Source of the DNA: Microvelia longipes
Lineage: Eukaryota; Arthropoda; Insecta; Hemiptera; Veliidae
NCBI GenBank assembly: GCA_018340805.1
Contig: JACMZG010001911.1
Coordinates: forward strand, 51,250,124-51,314,123
Direction of reading: 5' to 3'
DNA length: 64,000 nucleotides
Shown here: in pieces, positions 57,434 to 64,000 of the stretch
Numbering within the stretch: the first letter of the stretch is position 1
Layout of the letters: every line of letters starts with the position of its first letter
Notes under the pieces: model-generated
Told to the model about the DNA's origin: nothing
The model's database searches: none
Seen by the model: only the letters and a program-made list of their open reading frames with translations
Program-made: the position numbers and the translations under genes

Positions 57434-60400
57434 GTATAACGAATATTTATAATAAAAAAAAATTATTAAAAAATGTTTTCTGTCGGCATATAATTGTCAG
57501 AAATTACTTCCTCAATACAAACTTGGGTATCAAACGAAAGCCGCGTTCGTATTAACCACGCTAAAACTTGTGAATTTGTACACATTTTATGAACAAATTT
57601 GTAAATAACTCATGTTTCCATAAGGATGAATTCTACAGAAAAAAGGGCATATGAATATCTCTCTTTTTCCACACAAGTGTATCCTCTATTTTAACAGGCA
57701 CATTCGAGCGTAGAGAAAGCAGGTTTGATAGGACTGGTGAAGATGAGATATATTGAATCTGATTCTGATTTAAGCATGAGAGGTGAGAAGTTGGAAGAAG
57801 AAATTAGGAAAGATAGAGATAATGGACTCATTCCCTTTTATGTAAGTAGACATTGGAGTAACTAACTCTTTAATCATTAATTGTTTTGACGGAGATTTTG
57901 AGGTATTGATTCACCATGATGATTAATAAAAAAACGCAGTAGAATTAAAAACAATTAATATATTTTCAACCACTCACAATAGTATAAAAAAATTATAACT
58001 GACCGGTTTCATCAGTCTGTAACCAACCTCTGATGATGGCGTAAAGTCGATACCGGTCGGTTATAATTATTTTTTATACTATTGTGGTTGAAAATATATT
58101 AATTGTCTTTAATTCTAGTGTGTTTTTTTTATTAAACATCATGTTAACTCGTTTAAAAAGGTTCAATGCCAATAGCAATGATTGTAATTATATTTTTAAC
58201 ACCGTATTGTTAGAAAATTTTTATCCGAAAATGACGCCTGAGGTTGTTCGAATGACAAATGTGGAGGGGAAAGTGAGTAGAAGATCTATTAAAATTAGCT
58301 TCCTTATTCCTATCTTATCGTTTGGAATCAGTTTCCTGGGACAGGGCGTCCCAGGCGCATGATGAAAATTCGCTTTATTCATGGTAAAATTCCATGTAAT
58401 AAAAATAATAATAAAAGAACAATTATTTAAACAACAACCAATACACAAGGGACTTTTTATGAGCAGACCGAAGATACCTGTTTAGTAATAAGTATTTTAT
58501 ATGAACTTCAAGAGAAGTTTAAGCTTATAAGTAAACGTAAAGTAAAATAGTATGGTTATAACATACATATAGTTTAATATATGTATAATTTACAAAAATT
58601 GAAAAAAAAAATGGTTTAGGAGGATCATTTCCTCTTTCCGAGAAGAAAAATCATGAAGAAATGTGTTGAAATTTCATTTTAGTGTTAATGACACAAGATA
58701 TTTTCCTTAATTATAACGACGCATTAACACCAATTTGTATTGCAACAAACCCTTGCCAATTCTGTGATTTATCTCTCATTTGTGTGCCCATCTACGTAGC
58801 GTTCCGTTCAAAATCATTTACTGATAGGATTTTATTTACTGGTTGGTTCAATGGGAATTCACTCAGTGAATTAACATTTACCGAGTGAATTCCACTTGGA
58901 CCAAACATATTTCTGAATTCAATCAATAAGAGATGACATAATTAAATTAAAGCTGTTTTAATTAAAATAGAGTTGATTCATACAATGATCTTTTCGTTTT
59001 GACTAAAAAACTCATAAGCAGGAAGTTAAAAATTGGTCCAATTCAGATAAAGTCCATCGATTGATTTTAAGTTTTAGTAAACGCGTTTCTAGTGTAGAAG
59101 TGGATGTAATAATTTGTTGTATTTAATGTATATTTCTAGTGCTGCGCAACGTTAGGAACTACTGGAGCATGTGCTTTTGACAATTTAGATGAATTGGGAC
59201 CTATATGTAAGTGTATAGAATTCATAAATGTTTCAAAGCAAAAGTAATCCGCGCATTCTAATGTCACTCTTAAGTGGCACCTTGGTCACATAAAGGAAAA
59301 AGAAAGTTTTGCCAAAGTTCTTTTTATAGTAATTAACATTTTAACTACCAGCACTTTCTAGTAGAAATGTTGCTAAGTTGATAAACGAACAAAAAGAATA
59401 ATTTAAAACCATATTTTAATCAGACAGTAAATTAAAAGGTATAAATGTAAAAAAATCTTCTCTCCAGTGTTATTTTATCATATAAACGTTATTTTCTTGA
59501 TGGGAATTGGATATTTAACAGAGTAAATCGCATTCTGTAAGCTCAAAATAGTTATAAAATTCCTAAATCCTTAACATGTTTCAAAAATATGAATCCCAAG
59601 AAAAGGATTTATGTTGTCGCCTGGATAACATTATCAATGTGGTATTAATCTTACATATAACAATTGTTTAATTGCTCCGCAAGTTCTTTTCTACCTTAAG
59701 AGCAAATAGACGTTTATCTCAAGCTGATGTAGATATTTACTGTGTCCTCAAATATAAGTTAATTCTACGTTGAGTGTTAGTAACGTAACAGCCCTGATTA
59801 GATAAGCTAAGTGGCATACCCCTTTTCATAGTTTCTATGAAAAGCTGTAACTTAAATTTAACTTGTGTAAGTAGATATATTAGATTTGTTCTATATACAC
59901 GATGAATTTGCAATTTGCAGAGAAGTTAATCCATTATTACTCCCTTCCAGGCCAGGAACAAGGAATGTGGCTTCACGTGGACGCAGCATACGCAGGAACA
60001 GCTTTCATATGTCCTGAATTCAGAAACTTCCTCTCTGGCATTCAGTGGGCATCTTCATTCGTTTTTAATCCTTCAAAATGGATGATGGTACACTTCGACT
60101 GTACTGCACTATGGTAGATCATTCACACAAATTAGATATATTCATTTTGCTATCGACTCATCATGATATTAACCTTTCTAGAAGTATTTTTTATAAGACA
60201 ATAATTATCTTTTTTTTTTAACTAAAAAAAATATTGAGTAGTACAACAGTTATTTAGATAGAAGAAGGAGAGGGGAACCACTTGTTCAAATTCTTTTAAG
60301 TAGCCCACTTATTTGGGTCCTTCGTTAATAACTCCCTTGTGGGGTTGCAAAACTTTTAGCACATCATGTGCCGACACAAGTGCGAAAATAATACCGTCCT

Positions 60401-61770
60401 GGTCGGGATTCCAACCCCAGCCGGAACAGGAATTGCTGCTTAGTTGAGAGGTTGTAATGCAACGCGCCTTAGAACCTCATCCATTCTGAACCCTACTATG
60501 TATTAAAGTTGAATGTTTTAGGGCTAATACAGTTTTGTTGGCTTGATAATACTTGTAGGATATGCATTCTAGTTATTATACTTGGGTAAGTTTGCTGAAC
60601 AAACAAGTTCTATGATGTCCGAGGTAGAACAAGATATGAACGAAAAGGGGGTAATTAATTAGAATTGATTAAATATAAAGTGATAGGTTCATAAATTACA
60701 TTAATATATGATAAGACGAAGTAACATTAATTAACACTGATCATATGATAGTTGGTTTCGAGGCGATTGACTTCTCAACAGGTGTCGCTCAGAATTATCA
60801 TGTAAGGGATTTCAGGAATAGATTTGTAATAATGAATTTGATTTTCGATTAAGAAATCTAAAAGAAAAAAGCTTCATGTTTTTAGGCATATTTTACACAA
60901 ACGATACGTACCAAGTTACTGACGCTTGGTGGGTGGCCCTAGAGCCTATGTTCCGAGTATTCCAATGTAAATTACTATTGACTACCATTTGAAGTATTGG
61001 AAACAATGAGAAATAAATTTTAAAGTTTATTGTTGGTTAAATATTGCAATATGAGTAATTTATTTCGGTTACAGGGTTAGAAATAGCAGCGCATTGCACA
61101 GGACATTCAATGTTGACCCGCTTTATCTTCAACATGAAAAGACGGGTAAATATATATTATTGGTCTCATTACTATCTATAACAAAATATATTGGTAATAC
61201 CAAGTTATTGTGACCCGCCCGCGGGGGGCCACCTGCATGGAATTATACTAAACATGCAAATGGAATTATGCTAAACATGCAATATAGTTTCATTACGAGT
61301 TAGCAAGTCTCTCTAAAATGGCATTTACTGACTAGAGGCTCTCTAGTACAAAATTGAAAAAATGGTTGTAAAAATACATTTACAGCCTGAGGGCTGTAAA
61401 TTTGCAACTTCATTTGAAAGAATTTTCAATATTTGGAAACGTTTTGGTCCACTCCGATTGCAGCAGTAATGCTGTAAAGTTAGGGGACGTTTTTTGGGGT
61501 ATCTCTAAACATGTCCAAACAGATTTCCAAAATAAAATGTTCACTATTTACAACTTCGCAAAAACCAGATTGTTGACTAGACTAATGTTGCAAAAAATTA
61601 CCTTACTTAATTGTTTCAAAAAATATACATCTAAAACAAAATAAGATTTTGAAATCATTTGACTTTTCCCTTGTACTCCTTATTCTGTTTTTTATTAATT
61701 TAAATATATTTTATTATCATAATATAATTAATAATTATTTTTATTTTCAGGAAAAGCAATCGATTTTATG
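48652..61770 (+). CDS. Hdc: Histidine decarboxylase, N-terminal 346 residues (partial; 10 exons)
   Basis: Ten coding exons with GT-AG borders and continuous frame encode 346 residues of a PLP-dependent group II decarboxylase. The gene continues past the window. Histidine decarboxylase makes histamine, the arthropod photoreceptor transmitter. Visible landmarks: [46 protein letters not shown] (145-150), [11 protein letters not shown] with His193, [15 protein letters not shown] with Asp272, NPSKW with the PLP lysine Lys304, and Tyr333 in LYLQH. His193 and Tyr333 are the decarboxylase-type residues; insect aldehyde synthases have Asn at the former. The [22 protein letters not shown] and FICPEFR..L blocks fit Hdc better than Ddc, Tdc or amd. 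The substrate-selecting position near residue 354 is outside the window. Confidence 0.93.
49420..50351. mobile_element. MITE family M1, copy interrupted by another element
   Basis: The left half is 49,420-49,593 and the right half is 50,234-50,351 (ending GGGCCTTTGTAGTAATAACATC). The joined order matches the tandem M1 copies at 30.3-30.9 kb, including CTGTAATTTTGTAC-like sequence just after the break. Total length without the insert is about 290 bp. Confidence 0.65.
49594..50233. mobile_element. 640-bp foldback element nested in M1
   Basis: It starts GGGTGGTACATTTCAAATAC and ends GTATTTGAAATGTACCGCCC, with TGTA on both sides (49590-49593, 50234-50237), a likely 4-bp target duplication. Inverted similarity continues inward for most of the element (for example GTAATTGTCTGACATGTATGG against CCATACATGTCAGACAATTAC). 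The open frame at 50,095-50,352 crosses its right end and is not a gene. Confidence 0.8.
50504..50676 (+). CDS. Hdc: Hdc coding exon 2
   Basis: Encodes residues 10-67: [53 protein letters not shown]. This is the N-terminal helical arm of group II decarboxylases that swaps between subunits. Acceptor TTTATGGCAG, donor GTAAGT. Confidence 0.95.
51865..52064. mobile_element. 200-bp MITE with ~65-bp inverted ends
   Basis: Starts GATACTACGGAGTTTTGTAA and ends TTTGCAAAACTCGGTAGTATC. Inverted similarity includes GAATAGTTGACGCAATATAA and GTGCGAGA.ACACCTAG. No clear target duplication was seen. A partial relative is at 39,024. Confidence 0.8.
52239..52371. repeat. Inverted repeat centred on GACGAGCGAAGCGAGTC
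   Basis: The ~52-bp arms (ATGCCATAAGGCTGAGAA, then TGTCTTTATGTCACGGCAATT on the left) match the reverse complement of the right arm. The short centre is the GACGAGCGAAGCGAGTC motif that recurs in this region. Confidence 0.75.
52615..53172. mobile_element. 542-bp hAT-like MITE with 8-bp target duplication
   Basis: The element is 52623-53164, flanked by CTACGAAC on both sides (52615-52622 and 53165-53172). Terminal inverted repeats are perfect for 31 bp starting CTTAGAATAATACTATATAT. Inverted similarity continues inside (TGGTGCAACTAAGTAATGCTG) after a one-sided ~26-bp insertion. An 8-bp duplication points to hAT or P-type transposase; no transposase is encoded. Confidence 0.85.
55955..56068 (+). 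CDS. Hdc: Hdc coding exon 3
   Basis: Residues 68-105: [38 protein letters not shown]. The THWQSP.MHAYFP block contacts the active site in this family. Phase 0 on both sides; donor GTAACT. Confidence 0.96.
56335..56451 (+). CDS. Hdc: Hdc coding exon 4
   Basis: Residues 106-144: [38 protein letters not shown]. The family usually has SPACTELE here; this copy has CPASTELE, a conservative swap of Ser and Cys. Phase 0; donor GTAATT. Confidence 0.96.
56452..57040 (+). other. Hdc intron 4
   Basis: 590 bp that contain another copy of the dispersed repeat found in intron 2: CTTCGGACTCGCTTTGCTAT and GCACTGACCTCGCTTGATGC, related to 53,960-54,010. Confidence 0.75.
57041..57181 (+). CDS. Hdc: Hdc coding exon 5
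   Basis: Residues 145-191: [52 protein letters not shown] is typical of Hdc where Ddc has GSASE or GTASE. It contributes to PLP phosphate binding. Donor GTATGT. Confidence 0.96.
57182..57697 (+). other. Hdc intron 5
   Basis: 515 bp dominated by the (AT)n array at 57,237-57,432. Confidence 0.85.
57237..57432. repeat. Interrupted (AT)n microsatellite
   Basis: Nearly 200 bp of AT dinucleotides with occasional slips (TATTATA, AATATATAATATACA). Confidence 0.95.
57698..57841 (+). CDS. Hdc: Hdc coding exon 6
   Basis: Residues 192-239: [48 protein letters not shown]. His193 stacks on the PLP ring in this family and marks a decarboxylase. Phase 0; donor GTAAGT. Confidence 0.96.
57842..59139 (+). 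other. Hdc intron 6
   Basis: 1.3 kb. Holds the palindromic Penelope-end element at 57,941-58,116. Open frames at 58,084, 58,221 and 58,682 are short and unrecognised. Confidence 0.75.
57941..58116. mobile_element. Palindromic Penelope-end foldback in Hdc intron 6
   Basis: The left arm (57,941-58,016) and right arm (58,030-58,116) are imperfect reverse complements that read outward. The right arm has CTGATGA (58030-58036), a short GGCGTAAAGTC stem II and GATA in place of GAAA, followed by CCGGT. The left arm (minus) has CTGATGA but lacks stem II. It resembles the other foldbacks at 1,546 and 20,336. Confidence 0.5.
59140..59206 (+). CDS. Hdc: Hdc coding exon 7
   Basis: Residues 240-261 plus one base: [29 protein letters not shown] contacts PLP. 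Donor GTAAGT. Confidence 0.95.
59207..59950 (+). other. Hdc intron 7
   Basis: 744 bp with no recognised feature. An open frame starting at 59,902 runs from the end of this intron into exon 8 in phase; splicing at 59,951 is preferred because it restores the split Cys codon. Confidence 0.75.
59951..60113 (+). CDS. Hdc: Hdc coding exon 8 (PLP lysine)
   Basis: Residues 262-315 plus two bases: [50 protein letters not shown]. Asp272 pairs with the PLP pyridine nitrogen and Lys304 forms the internal aldimine. The donor is GTAGAT, which lacks the usual G at +5; no better donor keeps the WVR reading into exon 9. Confidence 0.95.
60114..61074 (+). other. Hdc intron 8
   Basis: 960 bp. Contains a probable tRNA-derived SINE on the minus strand (60,240-60,497). 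Confidence 0.75.
60240..60497 (-). mobile_element. tRNA-derived SINE-like element
   Basis: The minus strand begins with a class II tRNA-like head (Leu/Ser type): GGATGAGGTTCTAAGGCGCG resembles a D-arm/A-box region, and about 45 nt later GGGGTTGGAATCCCG matches a T-arm/B box with one change from GGTTCGAATCC. An unrelated ~170-bp body follows, with an A/T-rich end. The head is too diverged to be a functional tRNA. Confidence 0.5.
61075..61145 (+). CDS. Hdc: Hdc coding exon 9
   Basis: Completes Trp316 and encodes [23 protein letters not shown] plus one base. Tyr333 is the mobile-loop tyrosine needed for decarboxylation. Donor GTAAAT. Confidence 0.94.
61146..61750 (+). other. Hdc intron 9
   Basis: 605 bp. 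A GC-rich spot at about 61,213 (CCCGCCCGCGGGG) is followed by a ~25-bp tandem duplication (ATGGAATTATRCTAAACATG). The open frame at 61,402-61,644 is not recognised. Confidence 0.7.
61751..61770 (+). CDS. Hdc: Hdc coding exon 10 (20-nt microexon)
   Basis: GGAAAAGCAATCGATTTTATG (with the split G) encodes GKAIDFM, which the family continues as HWQIPL. It is bordered by TTTTCAG and the donor GTGAGA. No HWQIPL-coding sequence is found in the rest of the window, so the next exon lies beyond 64,000. Confidence 0.85.
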
Positions 61771-62249
61771 GTGAGAAACTCATTATTAACTTTTCATAAT
61801 ATGAGCATTAAATTAAATACATATATTATACGTTTGGTGAAATCATCTTTTGCACTATTATGGGATTAACTAATCGTGAGGGTACCTAGTCCCACAAGGG
61901 TACTTTCCCTATCCAGCGAAAGTAGATCAAATGAACAATTGACTTTATTTAGATTATCGCAGTTACGGTACTCACTATTTCACCGAACTGCCGAATTTTT
62001 ACCGAACTTTTGCCGAACTATGTATAGCTAAGTGTATATGTAAAAAACGCTCAAAAATAAATAAAAAAATCGTATAGATTGTCAAAAATATTAATATTTG
62101 TGTAATAGACTATAAATTAATATACTGTATTGCGGAATTTAACATACCTGTCATGAAAGAAACATATATTATTTAACACAATTTATTAAAAAAAATAATA
62201 ATTATTAACTATTGCTAACTATATGGTCTAATATAAAACACAAAAAATA

Positions 62250-62950
62250 GAAAATGTAAACAATGTAAACGTATACAGAGTAACAGCAGTAGTAACATAC
62301 CGCAAATTAATAATTCTGCGTTGCGGCTTTAGTATAGTTCGGCACCTGTATAGTTTCGGCCAAACATTATAAATTCTATATAAAATCATGGAATGGTTGA
62401 ACTGAAATAAACTTTGTAAACGTATACAGAGTAACAGCAGTAGTAACATACTGCAAATAATAATTCTGCGTTTGCGGCTTTAGTATAGTTCGGCAACTTT
62501 GTATATAGTTCGGCCGAACTATATAAAATTCTATATAAAATCAGGGGATTGTTGAACTGAAATAAAACTTGTAACGTATACAGAGTAACAGCAGTAGTAA
62601 CATACTGCAAATTAATAATTCTGCGTTGGCGGCTTTAGTATAGTTCGGCAACAATGTATAGTTCGGCCGAACATTATAAAATTCTATATAAAATCATGGA
62701 ATGGTTGAACTGAAATAAACTTTGTAAACGTATACAGAGTAACAGCAGTAGTAACATACTGCAAATTAATAATTCTGCGTTGCGGCTTTAGTATAGTTCG
62801 ACAACAATGTATAGTTCGGCCGAACATTATAAAATTCTATATAAAATCATGGAATGGTTGGACTGAAATAAAACTTTGTAAACTAATGCAGAGTAACAGC
62901 AGTGGTAACATACTGCAAATTAATAATTCTGCGTTGCGGCATTAGTATAG
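62250..62950. repeat. ~154-bp tandem repeat, about 4.5-5 units
   Basis: The marker ACAGAGTAACAGCAGTAGTA recurs at spacings of about 151, 154, 154 and 155 bp (starting near 62,270, 62,421, 62,575, 62,729 and 62,884). Each unit also carries CTGCGTTGCGGCTTTAGTA and AGTTCGGCCGAAC-type sequence. Open frames on the minus strand (62,228-62,610) are products of the repeat. Confidence 0.9.
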
Positions 62951-62951
62951 T

Positions 62952-64000
62952 CACTTGAACCTCCGCCCCTCTGTCACCTCCAAGAAGGAGATAACCCAGT
63001 TCGTAAGGGCCTTTGGGGACCCTCTCTCACTGAGAGCTTTGCCATTGACCTTAATTCTTGCCGATCGAAGGCACCTCAACATCAAAGAAGAGAGCAAGGC
63101 AGAATTCTCCAGAGTCTAGAAATTTCTCAACCTCACTGACCAGCGCATGAAGGGCAGATTCAGTCAACTTATGCCACTGAAAAGCATGCTGGTTTGGATA
63201 AAGAGGGCCTCGGGAGAGAAATTCCTCACGGATATAATTATTCATAATCCTTTTTTGGCCCTTACCTATAAAAGAAGTAAGGCAAATAGGTCTGAAAGAC
63301 TTAGCCTGAGTGTAGTCAGTCTTCCCAGGTTTAGGAATAAAGACCACCCTAGCCGCCTTCCATTCCGGGGAACCTCCTCCCATGCCACGCTAGCTTGAAA
63401 TAATTTACTCAAAGATGGGTAAATGACATCCATGCTACGCTGCAGCACAATAGAGGAATCCTGTCAGGGCCTGGTGCTTTTATAGCCTCAACTGACTGAA
63501 TGCCCAATTTATGGGCACCATAAGAGATAACCTTATCAGCTAGGTTCCATATTTTCCTTTGGTCCATGTGCCATATCATCTCTTAAGAGATCCAAGCATA
63601 TTTCTTCTCCCTTCCTCACTAAGCAGTTTAGAGAGCCTAAAAGCATCTGCCATGGATGAAATCTCCTCACAATGGGTCTGCCAGCTGGCTCATTTGCATC
63701 TCCTGACCTCTTTTTTTAAATTCCTTTCTAGCCCCTCATTAATTATCCCAGTGCAGTGGGTCCATAGATCTCACGGCACGGTTTAGAGCCCTTCGCATCT
63801 TCTTCTTTAGAAGAGAAAGATGGCGAGTCCACCATCGAACCTTACGCATCGGTTCAGAAACTAAGGGGCAGGTTTCCTCAAAGGTATCCCTTAGATTGTT
63901 AGAGAGGGCTATGGCACTTTCCAGAAAAATCCGGCCATTGCCATAATCCCCAGGCGTTAACTCAGGAAGAGAGGACAGCTTCTCAAAGAAAGCCGTCCAG
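62952..64000 (-). mobile_element. LINE fragment, R1/LOA/I-type, continues past window
   Basis: Less AT-rich sequence reading leftward. From the right edge: an endonuclease-RT linker (WTRHLSLLKKKMRRALNRA), then KAPGPDRI (RT start), then the RT fingers. The frame is broken at least once near 63,465 and the palm is truncated after FFDVE. The 3' part is missing or rearranged and abuts the 154-bp repeat at about 62,952. Confidence 0.85.
63051..63383 (-). pseudogene. LINE reverse transcriptase fragment
   Basis: The reading WKAARVVFIPKPGKTDYTQA, KSFRPICLTSFIGK, NQHAFQWHKLTESALHALVS and CLALFFDVE covers the RT fingers up to motif A. After FFDVE the expected GAF/AF.N continuation is lost and a stop follows, so it is a truncated copy. 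The pattern K.FRPI.LTSF is typical of R1/LOA/I-group elements. Confidence 0.85.

Larger units (their letters stand above)
61771..64000 (+). other. Hdc intron 10 (continues beyond window)
   Basis: More than 2.2 kb, occupied by a ~154-bp tandem repeat and a minus-strand LINE fragment. No exon was recognised. Confidence 0.75.

Noticed and set aside
63147..63786. Plus-strand open frames at the right end
   Set aside because: They are antisense to the LINE reverse transcriptase reading, which has recognisable motifs.

Overview
This is an AT-rich, intron-rich animal genomic window. The order is not resolved. Two split genes with typical insect-type proteins, long repeat-filled introns, LINE, Penelope-like and MITE debris, and short (AT)n arrays all point to an insect nuclear genome. 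No bacterial, viral or organellar gene was recognised. Nearly all short open frames outside the regions named here are AT-rich noise.

Layout: 1-11,540 is non-coding. It holds a near-perfect 249-bp palindrome (1546-1794) inside an insertion flanked by 15-bp direct repeats, and a 5'-truncated LINE (2167-3617, minus) flanked by 33-bp direct repeats. 11,541-20,947 carries a complete five-exon plus-strand gene for a 215-residue TLDc-domain protein of the OXR1/mustard (mtd) family, in the short-isoform form, with a full CRE-type palindrome about 150 bp upstream of its ATG. 20,948-48,600 is intergenic. It is first plain AT-rich DNA, then from about 30 kb a dense mosaic: a tandem pair of ~310-bp MITEs (called M1 here) with a 24-bp minisatellite, perfect hairpins, a tRNA-promoter-like foldback, and a 4.5-kb head-to-head pair of Penelope-like retroelements (42,623-47,095) ending in outward-facing hammerhead-ribozyme-like motifs.

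48,652 to the end of the window is the 5' part of a plus-strand histidine decarboxylase gene (Hdc). Ten coding exons give 346 residues, including the PLP lysine (Lys304). The gene runs off the right edge. Its introns hold a nested M1 MITE, a MITE with an 8-bp target duplication (hAT-like), a tRNA-derived SINE-like unit, a long (AT)n array, a ~154-bp tandem repeat and, in the last intron, a minus-strand LINE fragment that continues past 64,000.

The two host genes are independent. One is a TLDc stress-protection factor. The other makes histamine, the transmitter of arthropod photoreceptors and mechanosensory neurons. The most unusual feature is a recurring architecture: Penelope-type terminal sequence with a hammerhead-like core (CTGATGA...GAAA and variants) arranged as inverted pairs reading outward. 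It occurs four times at sizes from about 180 bp to 4.5 kb, plus one solo copy.
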